A DNA stretch of 64,000 bases from Tridacna crocea. Its lineage: Eukaryota; Mollusca; Bivalvia; Cardiida; Cardiidae. A program made the translations under genes and the position numbers. Location: NCBI GenBank assembly GCA_943736015.1, contig OX031072.1:17511501-17575500 (forward strand). The letters run 5' to 3'. Positions within the stretch are counted from its first letter, which is position 1. Every line of letters begins with the position of its first letter. Positions 55,120 to 64,000 of the stretch are shown piece after piece. Under the pieces are notes generated by a model that had not been told where the DNA came from, ran no database searches, and was given only the letters and a program-made list of their open reading frames with translations.

Positions 55120-55393
55120 TATGGCTTGCAACACATGAAAAGGGGCATTCGGACATTTGCGTAAAGTGTCGTCTCGGATCAGCCTGTGCGGACTGCGCAG
55201 GCTGATCCTAGACGGCACTCTACGACTACATTAAATTTTTATGCCACAGTAGACTTGCGCAAAACAGAAAATCTTATAAATTACGGAAGGTGTCGTCTTG
55301 GATTAGCCTGCGCGGACTGCGCAGGCTGCGCTGATCCTAGACGACACTTTACGCAGATGTCCGAATGCCCCTTTTCACGTGTTGCAGGCCATA
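55120..55393. mobile_element. Two-hairpin MITE, family I (copy I2, complete)
   Basis: 274 bp between TA dinucleotides (55118-55119 and 55394-55395). The terminal repeats are about 50 bp: TATGGCTTGCAACACATGAA, AAGGGGCATTCGGACATTTG and CGTAAAGTGTCG, mirrored at the right end. Two GC-rich foldbacks inside share GCCTG(C/T)GCGGACTGCGCAGG. A TA target duplication would suit a Tc1/mariner-type origin; that is inference. Confidence 0.85.
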
Positions 55394-55872
55394 TATTCAT
55401 GATAAAGTGGTGACAAATAACTTCGATGCTTTTGGATTCAATAGCTCTGCCGATCTGTTGGGGAAGATGAGAGTGAAGAGTCAACTCCCTGTTGGCACGA
55501 CGAACAAAGAACTCGGTAACAACAGTCCGAACACTATATTAAAGCACGTGCTCGGATCGTCGTTATCGACATCTGCATTCTCACTTCCTAAACCTGTGCT
55601 TGAACTCTTAATATCTGCGATCCTTTGTACAAATGTAACATTTCCAGTAGCCCTGACGAGGTTTGTCAACTTCGAGTACTGACGGCATTGTTAGGCTGCC
55701 TTTCTGGTTCCGAAAACGCATAGCTCTCGTCCATTCGGCAGACCTCTGGTAATCTGTAGATCAAATCCCATGGTTGTATTACGGTGGCTGATATGCATCT
55801 ACGTGGCAAATATATTCGTTGGAAAGATACTGTTTTACCGTTCTTATGAATAACTATAAGGCTACTTAAAAA
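55394..55872. other. No gene recognised
   Basis: Less AT-rich than average, with overlapping open frames on both strands (55365-55682 plus, 55481-55669 minus), but no domain or splice pattern I can support. Confidence 0.35.
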
Positions 55873-57560
55873 ACAAGAGGGCCATGATGGCCCTGTATCG
55901 CTCCACTGGCTTTTTACTCCTTTACCACACAAATTGAAGTGTTTCTGACCATGAAAAAGAGGGCCTTCAAAAACAATGAACACTGTCAGGCAATACAAGC
56001 AGGTTATTTCATTAGCAAGAAAGGTAAAATCCTTGGAAAAATAAGCTGAATGAAAGAAACCTTACTCTGAATTCATTATTCAACTATGCTCATGTGAGCA
56101 TAACTATTAGCATCAAAATGAATCACACCTTGAAAACAGAATATTTTCTATCAAAAAACTTAATGTCTAGCACAAATCATGTATCACTGCAGTTTGATAA
56201 TCAAGGGAGGTAAATAGTAACAAACTTTATCTTTCATAAAAAGAGTTATTTCCCTTGATCAACGTTTGAATTGAAGTGACTATATTTTGAAGCCCATGTT
56301 AAACTTTTGAGCCAATTTTGACCCCAGACCTACAGTATGAAACTAGAATGTGTGGTTATAAACAAGAAAACCTTTTAATCTTGCCCAATCAAAAGCCCTG
56401 TAAAACAAGTTTGCTCAATAAAAGGCCCTGTAAAATAAGTGACCCATGAGACAGACTTATCAAGGTTTCACTATAAAAGCCAATGTAAAACTTGTGACCT
56501 CTGGGGTGGGTTCAAACTTGACCCCCAAAGTTAAAATCCGGGCCCTCTTGGTAGAGGCCCATTAGATAAAGCTAGATGCAAAATTTGGTAGCCCTAGGCC
56601 TTATGGCTATGTACGAGTAGATTATTAAAGTTTCCCTATATAAGCCTATGTAAAACTTAAGAGCCCCTGGGTAGGGGCTAAATTTGACCCCAGGTCTATA
56701 ATTTGGGCACCCTTGGTAGAGACCCCCTAGGTAAAGGTACATGCAAAATTTGATTGCCCTAGCCCTTATAGCTAGGTGCCAGAAGATTTTGAAAGTTTTC
56801 CCCATATAAGCCCATGTAAAACATGTTACCCCCCGGGGCAGAGCCAAATTTGACCCCTGGGCTATAATTTGGACACCCTTGGTAGAGGTCCACTAGATAA
56901 AGCTACATGACAAATTTGGTAGCCCTAGGCCCAATGGCTAGGTCGAAGAAGAATTTTAAAGTTTTCCCTATATAAGCCCATGTAAAACTTATTACCCACG
57001 GGGCAGGGCCAATTTTGACCCCAGGGCTATAATTTGGACACTCTTGGTAGAGGTCCCCTAGATAAAGCCACATGCCAAATTTGGTAGCCCTATGCCCAAT
57101 GGCTAGGTAGAAGAGGAATTTTAAAGTTCTCCCTAAATAAGTAAAACTTGTGACCCCCCAGGGCGGGGCCAATTTTGACCCCAGGGCTATAATTTGAAGA
57201 AACTTGGTAGAGGTCCACTAGATAAAGCTACATGCCAAATTTGGTAGCCCTAGGCCTTACGGTTTCAGACAAGAAGATTTTCAAAGATTTTCAAAATTTT
57301 TCAGTTTTGTTGCCATGGCAACCAGAGTTTTTGAAGGAATTAAATTCTTTCAAGAATTTCTGAAGAGGACCATGGCAGGATCATTTCTGTGAAGTTTCAT
57401 CAAAATTGGATGGGTAGTTTCTGAGAAGAAGATGTTTTAAAAAAAGTTAACGCACGGACGGACGGACGGACAGACGGATTGACGGACGGACGGACGTACG
57501 GTCGCACGACGGACAACGGGCCATGACATAAGCCCGCTGGCCTTCGGCCAGTGGAGCTAA
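55873..57560 (+). mobile_element. Helitron-like element, core type gamma, full length (copy gamma-1)
   Basis: A 1,688-bp element starting ACAAGAG, hairpin GGGCCATGATGGCCC, TGTATCGCTCCACTGGC. It has a unique left part of about 600 bp. About five units of roughly 163 bp follow with TATAAGCCCATGTAAAACTT, GGGCTATAATTTGGACACCC and GGTAGCCCTAGGCC. A tail holds GTTGCCATGGCAACCAGAG and a GACGGACGGACG run. It ends CTGGCC-TTC-GGCCAG, TGGAG, CTAA at 57557-57560. The hairpin-CTRR terminus is the best in the window. The sub-terminal words GCTCCACTGGC and GCCAGTGGAGC are exact inverse repeats. No transposase is encoded. Confidence 0.8.
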
Positions 57561-57666
57561 AAAAGGAAAAAAATGACTGACAGTTTTCATATAGAAATTT
57601 TTCTAAATGCATTTCCGTGGGCAAACAGTTTGTATATTCACTTTTTAACGTGGTTTATCAGTTCTC

Positions 57667-57858
57667 AGAGCTCCAGATAGTGGGAATGATTTTGATTTCA
57701 AAATTGAAAATATCAATTAATTCTCCATTAAACCAGATGTTATGGGTACTCAGTAGAATCGTCTCATTGAGACGATTCTAATGAGTACTCACCACAAAGG
57801 GTTTGGAAGAGAAATAATTGATTTAGAATACTATCACTCTATCTTATCTGGAGCTCTG
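57667..57858 (-). mobile_element. Palindromic MITE, family G (copy G4)
   Basis: CAGAGCTCCAGATAGTGGGA to CTTATCTGGAGCTCTG. Its left arm matches the right arm of copies G2 and G5, so it is inverted. The central palindrome GGGTACTCAGTAGAATCGTC is mirrored across CATTGA. Confidence 0.8.
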
Positions 57859-57886
57859 AATTCTGTTGGCAGATTTCACCAACAGG

Positions 57887-58115
57887 TTAACCCTTTACCC
57901 CATAAGGCATTTCTATGATATCTCTAATTGACCCTAAATAACAGCAAGGATGAAGCCGTTTCTGATGCGTAAATGACACCTTTTGATAGCATAGAAAACA
58001 TTGTGACAAAAGGTGGAATTGCTCGTCACGAGCAATTTCACCTTTTGCCACAATGTTTTCCAAAGGCCCCTACAAGCAATGTGAAGAAATGAGTATCTAT
58101 GGAGTAAAGGGTTAA
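57887..58115 (+). mobile_element. TTAA-flanked palindromic MITE, family B (copy B3)
   Basis: 229 bp with TTAA at both ends. Nearly identical to copy B2 (CCCTTTACCCCATAAGGCAT, GGAATTGCTCGTCACGAGCA, GGAGTAAAGGG). Confidence 0.9.
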
Positions 58116-58274
58116 GAGATATGGATACATGTATTGTGGAAGTTGATGTCGTTAATCGATAAACTCGCATGCTTCTATGTTTAAGATCATGTGACCGACA
58201 GTGCTTCGAAATGGATCTATGATACGGACAATGCAAAACATAGTTACGAAATCGGCCGAGTTGTGACGATCTAG

Positions 58275-58566
58275 TTTGAACTGAATTGGAATTTGCGTTT
58301 ATTTATCGTCGCCTCAGGTTTCCCAAATGGGCGACGCCCCGTGAAGGTTGTTAGTATTGTTACTGGGGAAAGTGCAGATACAGGACGAAACCCATCCTAA
58401 GTTTCGTCTGGTTCTTTAACGTGCTCGGTGTATAGCTCCGTCACACGGGACCTCGGTTTAACGTCTCATCAGAAAGACTTTTAGTAATTTTAGATATCCA
58501 GCCGTGGGGATCGAACCCACACCCTTATGAACACGAGTCCTACGCTCTACCAACTGAGCTATGCAG
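58275..58566 (-). mobile_element. tRNA-derived SINE, family S2 (copy S2b)
   Basis: On the minus strand the head reads ATAGCTCAGTTGGTAGAGCG with box B GGGTTCGATCC. The middle domain CACACGGGACCTCGGTTTAA (plus strand) and CTGGTTCTTTAACGTGCTCG match copy S2a, in the same orientation. ATCTAGTTTG (about 58269) and ATCTAATTTTG (about 58577) may be a worn target duplication. Confidence 0.8.
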
Positions 58567-58858
58567 GCTGGTCACTATCTAATTTTGAGGAACAACCGCC
58601 ATATAAACATTGGCACGAGTTCTCGACCAGACTTCGAGACATGCGTATTTAAAGCTACGTGGTCATCTCCGTGTCCAATATTGTACGAAATCGGTATTTC
58701 AACTATCCTTTGGACTTCTATGTTCCTGATACACTCTCCTGAATTTAGCGCACTGAGTCGTGCTTAGCCGCTTATGGGTGAAACAGCACTTTCCATTCGG
58801 AGTGGGGCATTTATTATACAACAGATAAGACAACAGAGGGCGCATTTTACTATATTAG

Positions 58859-59000
58859 TTGTACGGTCAGGTGGCAGAGAACTTGGAAACTTGTTCACGG
58901 CTGTGGTGAATTATGTCCTCACCACACCTTCGGCTACGGGCGACATGATTCGACACAGCCGTGAACAAGTTTCCAAGTCCCCTGCAACCTGACCGTACAA
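58859..59000. other. 142-bp foldback with 47-nt arms
   Basis: Arms 58859-58905 and 58954-59000 pair at 44 of 47 positions around a 48-nt loop. The outer arm is TTGTACGGTCAGGT and the inner arm ACTTGGAAACTTGTTCACGG. The three mismatches fall together in a short segment. No other copy is visible in the window. It may be a young foldback transposon, or a hairpin that could be transcribed; sequence alone does not decide. Confidence 0.65.
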
Positions 59001-59342
59001 CGAATTTATTATACTGCAAAGTTTTACCCTTTCAAAACGTGTTAAGCGAAATCTTCCTGTTCTATAATCTCACGAATCGAATATATGCTGACGAAATAGA
59101 AGTTCCCTTCTGAGTGCCCCAATTCAATAAAAACTGACGTCACTGGAACTGACGTCACTAAAACGTGCAGTTTGGCGCATAAACGTGCAGTCTGGTGATC
59201 GATCGACGCCGGCATTTTGGATGTTGTGTTGCAAGTGTAGTGATGTTCACTGGGCACTTAAAAGGGAAACTGGTTTAACGTGGTTTTTGCCAGGGTACAT
59301 GTTCACCAATCAGATCACGAGAAATTTCTTTGCAGTACAATA
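59001..59342. other. No gene seen
   Basis: A tandem pair of AAAACTGACGTCACTGGAAC / GACGTCACTAAAACGTGCAG type words occurs at 59130-59195. Otherwise unassigned. Confidence 0.35.
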
Positions 59343-59546
59343 ATAACCCTTTAAAAAACGACAAACGACAAGTTTTAGACTTCCAAATTCGATGCATTTG
59401 CAGACTAGTCGTACAATCAAACTGAAGTTCTTTGACTGTGTAGAAAACTACAATTAGAAACGCTGGTTACCTGCATTTTCTATGTTTCCCATAATGTTTC
59501 AAAAATACCCCTCCTTTGTGTCATTAAAACTCGAGATGAGGGTTAA
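59343..59546 (+). mobile_element. Family A MITE (copy A29)
   Basis: AATAACCCTTTAAAAAACGA, GCATTTGCAGACTAGTCG, CGCTGGTTACCTGCATTTTC, end GATGAGGGTTAA. Confidence 0.6.
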
Positions 59547-59877
59547 CCCGTGCGCCTGTATAAAGCGAGGTCGTCATTCGCTGACTATAAATTTAAATAA
59601 AGTAGGTATACAAGCACTGATTGTATGATGAATAAAAGATTTTGCCGTTATCATTAGGATCAATATCTGCTGTAATAGTCTGATCTTTATCGTCACACAA
59701 GGGATTTGTTCCAGTATCGCATCTATCTGTATTGTTTATATGCGAATCCCTTGATGAATCCGTAATTTCCAGGATGGTTATGTATTCTCCATGTGGTTTG
59801 TTTATATGCACCTTTATGCTCTCCCCAATCAGATTAAACTGTTTTTATCCTGAATCTATCATCTATTTAATTCTGTA
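59547..59877. other. No gene seen
   Basis: Unassigned. Confidence 0.35.
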
Positions 59878-60081
59878 ACACAGGACTTTAGCAATGTCCG
59901 AAGTGAAAACAGTTGCAGACGACAAACAAAATGTTTCTCAAGTAACGAAATTCGTCTCGAATGAAAGAAAACGTTGTAGGTGAATGAGAAATATGAATGC
60001 TAGTTACCAGCATTTTTTTCCCTTTTCCAACTATTTAATCCTCGGGTTGTCATAACATGGGACTATAAAGTGAAGAGCTAA
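59878..60081 (+). mobile_element. Degenerate family A MITE (copy A30)
   Basis: AACAGTTGCAGACGACAAAC, AAAGAAAACGTTGTAGG, GCTAGTTACCAGCATTTTTT, end AAGTGAAGAGCTAA. Confidence 0.55.
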
Positions 60082-60684
60082 AATCGCAGACAACGTGTAG
60101 AAGATTTTCGAACCAACAAAAATTAACAACCAATTCATTCGGGCAGAATTCTGTCTGGAATTTCAGTAACTGATATCGAGAGCATGCAAGACTGAAAAAT
60201 TATAGTTTAACAAGTTTTTATGTTGTGTCATTCAATTTTCTACCCAGGCGCCATCTCTGTGATACATGTATATATATTAATTTTTGGGTGAATTGATAGA
60301 AGTAGGCGGATCCTTTTATGCTCCCCTTTAAGAAAAGGCTTACATCTACCACGTTCCGTCGGTCTGCATGTCCATCCGTCCGTCCGTCCACAGTCACGTT
60401 TGCCAGCTATTTCTCAGCAATCACTGGATGGAATTCAATGAAACTTCATTGACATCTTCTCTACCAGGACATACATATCATAAGAGGAATTCTTTGGCCC
60501 TACAGTTCAATGCTACTTTTCTGGTAGCACCAGATTGAACTCATGGAAGGGAGGACATGCCCATATTGTTCGTATTTTTCAGTTTCACGATTTCGCCAAA
60601 GCTATGGCCTTTTTATCTGTACGTCCCAAATATCGTATCCGCTATTTCTAAATATTATATTTTATGTGTCTATATACAATGCAA
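60082..60684. other. No gene; short (CCGT)n-type repeat fragment
   Basis: TGTCCATCCGTCCGTCCGTC at about 60370, followed by AGCTATTTCTCAGCAATCAC and ATGGAATTCAATGAAACTTC, looks like the edge of a tandem-array repeat similar to the Helitron-like tails in reverse. Not assigned further. Confidence 0.4.
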
Positions 60685-60785
60685 AAGGGAAAGGTCATTA
60701 CGGCACTCGTTATTTTCGCGTACCTTTCCCTTTTTCGGTAAATATTTCCCCATATTAGCCACAAGCTGATGATATAAACTCTATT
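60685..60785. mobile_element. Family H fragment (copy H3)
   Basis: AAAAGGGAAAGGTCATTACG, CACTCGTTATTTTCGCGTAC, CTTTTTCGGTAAATATTTCC and AGCCACAAGCTGATGATATA correspond to the right half of H1. Confidence 0.65.
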
Positions 60786-61411
60786 TCTAATATGCTCCAG
60801 CCATTACTTGTCCACAACACATTCTTAACTGTCAGGACTTGGCAACACAAAAACTGGGCTAAGGTTCTACAATGCATTGCCCAAGGGCGCTCTAAATCAG
60901 CAAGCAGAGCCGCAAGTGAAAAACAAAACACGACTTCCTTATTACAAAGCCAATGCCTTGACCAATGTGTTGTGGAAGACCCTGTACTAATAGCTTAGTT
61001 CCTTTAGCGCCATATTTATATACTGAACCTCCGTTCGATGACTCAAAAGTAACATCAACTGACATCCTGGCAAACGTTTATCTTCTAGCCAGGACTAAAC
61101 AAGTGGATTGTAAGGCGCCAAGATTAGGCTGGACGTTCCTTGCAGTCGGACCCTCATCTGTACCATCCACACATAGTTGTATTCGCTAGAGTAAAGTGTC
61201 AGTTGCTAATCATTTATCTTCGGTATTTTCTCCTATATTGCGCCTGTCTTCGTATATTGAATATTGGCACGCAGGAAGAAAAGAAAGTTAATAGCCAATA
61301 AGAAAGAAAAACAATTACTCTTTCGCTTGCTTGCCTTGGCGCTCCACACAACACGAGTGTTACAGTGACCCTTGCAGCATAAAACAGGGCTTATGTTACT
61401 TTGGTGGACGG
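60786..61411. other. No gene seen
   Basis: Moderately GC-richer, with short open frames, but no recognised product. Confidence 0.35.
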
Positions 61412-61470
61412 TGCAAATCAAGATCAGACTACGCAAAGTGTACAGTCTGATCTTGGATCTACACTGCTCA
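61412..61470. mobile_element. Family D palindrome (copy D13)
   Basis: AATCAAGATCAGACTACGCA, AAGTGT, ACAGTCTGATCTTGGATCTA. It directly adjoins copy A31. Confidence 0.6.
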
Positions 61471-61471
61471 T

Positions 61472-61668
61472 TAAGTCTTTACCACACAACCCCCACTTTT
61501 AACAACCCTGAGAAAGAAGCCTTTAGAAAACAATGTGGTAAACAGCATTTTATGTTTTCTATTCATCCAAATAAAAATTTAAACATTTCGGTCACTTTTA
61601 ATATGTTGTCTGCAAATGCTTTGAATTTTGACAAGTCTAAAATGTTCTCGTGTGAACAAATGAGTTAG
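61472..61668 (-). mobile_element. Family A MITE with most of the stem deleted (copy A31)
   Basis: TAAGTCTTTACCACACAACC, CCCTGAGAAAGAAGCCTTTA, GTAAACAGCATTTTATG, GTTGTCTGCAAATGCTTTGA, end near AACAAATGAGTTA. Confidence 0.65.
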
Positions 61669-62150
61669 ACAGACTGGAATAACCAAATTTTGACTTTATT
61701 TCCAGTTGGTACATCTATGTCATTTATTATACACTCTAAGCGTAACTTGCAGATAGTTTCATATCAAGTTCAAACGTCAAATGTCTATGGAATTAGTAGT
61801 GAAAGGATAAAGGGTTGGAACCATTCGCCAAATGTTCTCAGTTCGATTTTCTTGTTGAGCTGTGTCACCCTTCAGAACACACTATATGGGTCGAGTACAG
61901 GGTGAAGTTCCACGGAGCAATCATCAAGAGTGATTGATATAAGTTGTAATGAATGAGCGGATGTATATCTGATACAAAACACGTCAAATATGCTTGTAAA
62001 TAAACGGAATTGTCAGGAATACCGCTGTATCAAATCAATGAACTTTTGCGAAAAAAAGAGGTTAAGTGTACTCTCGCTGGGAGGACTTGGACAGGTATGG
62101 GGCGTCCTTTGGTAAAACACTTTTGTAGTACTGTTGTCAAAGCCCAGGAC
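61669..62150. other. No gene seen
   Basis: Unassigned. Confidence 0.35.
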
Positions 62151-62341
62151 CAGAGCTCCAGAAAAGAGGGAAAGGTGGTATTCTAAATCCATTATTTTTC
62201 CTTGAAACCCTATGTTGTGGGTACTCCTTAGAATCGTCTCAATGAGACGATTCCAATGAGTACCAACAGTCTAGTGTTTAGTAGAGAATGATGCATATTT
62301 TCAATTTTGAAATCAAAATCACTCCCTCTATCTGAAGCTAC
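62151..62341 (+). mobile_element. Palindromic MITE, family G (copy G5)
   Basis: CAGAGCTCCAGAAAAGAGGG to CCCTCTATCTGAAGCT. The central GGGTACTCCTTAGAATCGTC is mirrored by GACGATTCCAATGAGTACC. Confidence 0.75.
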
Positions 62342-63526
62342 ATGTATGCAAGGACTTTTATGAATATATGACCTGTCTTCGCGATATCAATGATTTAATA
62401 TTCAAAGCGGTGTAAAACACGAATCACTCAGTTATGTAGTCATATTTGCCATATTATCTTGATCAATTTGGGTTGTTACACACTTTTAAGTACAGAACCC
62501 ATCTTGTACTAGGCGTAATGGTGTCTTTTTAATCATCAGCTCAATCAGTTTCTGGTATTAATTTCACGGTATCTTCTCGTTTTGACAGGAGAACATACAA
62601 TTCCCATCGGAAAGGTCAAAGGACAGTGAACGTTTGTATTGTGTTCCGAGATTCTAACGTGTGTATATGTCACTCTTGCCGGGTGTCTCTTGCACTATCG
62701 GTATACTTGTTAGTTTGGTATAGATTGATCGCTTTACTACAAAATTTCCAGTGTAAAGGTGGCCCTTCAGATTTTGAGACGAAAAATTTACAAAGTTACA
62801 AAACAAAATCTTCCTTAAACTCCTAAAGCCTTTTATTTTTCATTCATAAAACTCCTGTAGTCAAAAACAACTGGACAACAACAGAAATTAGAGATTTACT
62901 ACGGCCCAGGTCGACACGGACAGGAAACATGATCTATTTTTACATGAGCAACTCGCTCATTTAGATACCGGAAATACACAGACGCTTCAAACATAGCGTC
63001 CGAAGAAGACATTATGGAAAATAATTGCATGTTTGTTATGTTATGGAATTTAAGTGTCATTAGTTGCCTGCCAGACACTTGACATTCCCATAATGCTTTT
63101 TTTATTTTCGGCGCGAAATCTTTATTTTAAGAGAATACCGTCGATTTTTTCGTAATTCTATAATTCTTGATTATTGATGATTTGCATTTTTTTTTTTCAC
63201 ATGAGTTTCAGTGCCCCATTAAACATAATTCAAAACATTGTAGGAATCTGACAAATAAATATGAATATACGGAGAACTGGGTCAATTAAAAAAAAAACTG
63301 AAGACAAAAATTGTTAAAAAACAAAGTATAACAAATCTAAGCAGTTTGTTACAAAAAAAATACAGATTAAAGTCCAACTTTGTTTTGGTCATAAGCTTTT
63401 TAAAGCAAACAAAGCATTGGAATGAAGTAAATATGCTTTCCTGCATAAAAAACGTATAATTGAAAGCATAGAAAATTCATTTATTTCACTTTTCTATTTT
63501 GAAAAGCATTTGGTCAAAACGTCACA
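62342..63526. other. No gene seen
   Basis: AT-rich with several A or T homopolymer runs between 63110 and 63400. No recognised repeat or coding region. Confidence 0.4.
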
Positions 63527-63745
63527 TTATGCTGTCCAAAACGTCCGTGGCCAAAACGTCCAGGCCAAAACTTTCGTGGGCAAAACGTCCTGGCCAAGAC
63601 TTCCGTGGCCAAAAAGCCCTGGCAAAAACTTCCGTGTCCAAAACGTCAGTGGCCAAAACGCCCTAGCCAAAAACGTCCGTGGCCAAAACTTCCGTGTCCA
63701 AAATGTCCCAAGCCAAAACGTCCTGGCCAAGACGTCAGTCCAACG
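63527..63745. repeat. About 15-bp minisatellite (CCAAAACGTCCGTGG)
   Basis: Roughly 14 diverged units alternating GTCCGTGGCCAAAAC, GTCCTGGCCAAGAC and TTCCGTGTCCAAAAC. Both strands stay open as short peptide repeats (QNVRG-like), typical of an array with a period near a multiple of three. Confidence 0.8.
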
Positions 63746-64000
63746 AAACAAACTCGTCGGCCTCCAGTGTAAAGAGATGACTACATTCCAGTTGCGTGTA
63801 CAGTAAGGTATAATTGCTCAATGACAATAACCAGGCCCAATATGATCGCGAATTATACGTTCATATTATAGCCTGTAATCGTATTAGCCAGAGGAAAAAT
63901 GACGTCCTTCTCATTTAGAGGAATTGTAAGTACTGATATGATATTTTCTATGATCTATTTTGGACATTAACATTTAGTTTAAGAGGCATCATCGCATTTT
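63746..64000. other. Right edge, no feature seen
   Basis: Unassigned AT-rich DNA to the window end. Confidence 0.4.

Noticed and set aside
58480-58566. Functional tRNA gene on the minus strand
   Set aside because: Same SINE family as the copy at 19382; the head is continuous with the SINE body.

Overview
The window looks like AT-rich nuclear DNA from a lophotrochozoan invertebrate, most likely a bivalve mollusc. This rests on three things. There is one intronless neuropeptide receptor of a protostome class. The dispersed repeats begin ACAAGAG-GGCCATGATGGCC, a type I associate with bivalve genomes. Short palindromic transposons are extremely dense. Nothing here is prokaryotic, organellar or viral. 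The species cannot be fixed from the sequence alone.

Genes are sparse. The only convincing complete protein-coding gene is on the minus strand at 14396-15604: a 402-residue rhodopsin-class GPCR with the motifs of the myosuppressin/FMRFamide (DMSR-like) receptor group. A 5'-truncated non-LTR retrotransposon at about 17942-18687 still carries an open C-terminal piece of its polymerase. Other open frames are short and unrecognised, or lie inside repeats.

The rest is a dense, layered repeat landscape. (1) About 30 copies or pieces of family A and three of family B are short elements flanked by TTAA, usually near 228 bp, with termini like CCCTTTACC and a large central palindrome. They resemble non-autonomous piggyBac-type elements; family D has the same kind of ends. 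(2) Families C, E, G, H, I and J are other palindromic MITE-like elements, several nested in one another, which gives a relative age order. (3) Seven Helitron-like elements or fragments (about 7 kb together) share a 5' ACAAGAG plus hairpin. Four of them keep the 3' end, a hairpin followed by CTAA or CTGA. Their bodies are unrelated tandem arrays of 145-165 bp units. (4) There are two tRNA-headed SINE families, two copies each. Three copies are near full length, two of them with clear target-site duplications; the fourth is a fragment at the left edge. (5) There are minisatellites of 30, 27 and about 15 bp units, a 690-bp terminal-inverted-repeat element with an internal array, a 500-bp purine-rich tract, and microsatellites.

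Layout: 1-14 kb holds MITEs, unique DNA and a 30-bp minisatellite; 14-16 kb the receptor gene; 17-23 kb a LINE, SINEs and hairpins; 23.7-28 kb two Helitron-like elements of the first core type; 28-37 kb MITEs, a purine tract and a 27-bp minisatellite; 37-46 kb Helitron-like elements of the second core type; 46-55 kb the TIR array element and nested MITEs; 55.8-57.6 kb the third Helitron-like core type; 57.6-64 kb MITEs, a SINE, a 142-bp foldback and a terminal minisatellite. The most notable signal is covariation: the inverted repeats at the two ends of the Helitron-like elements change together between families, and so do the two arms of the TTAA-element palindromes.
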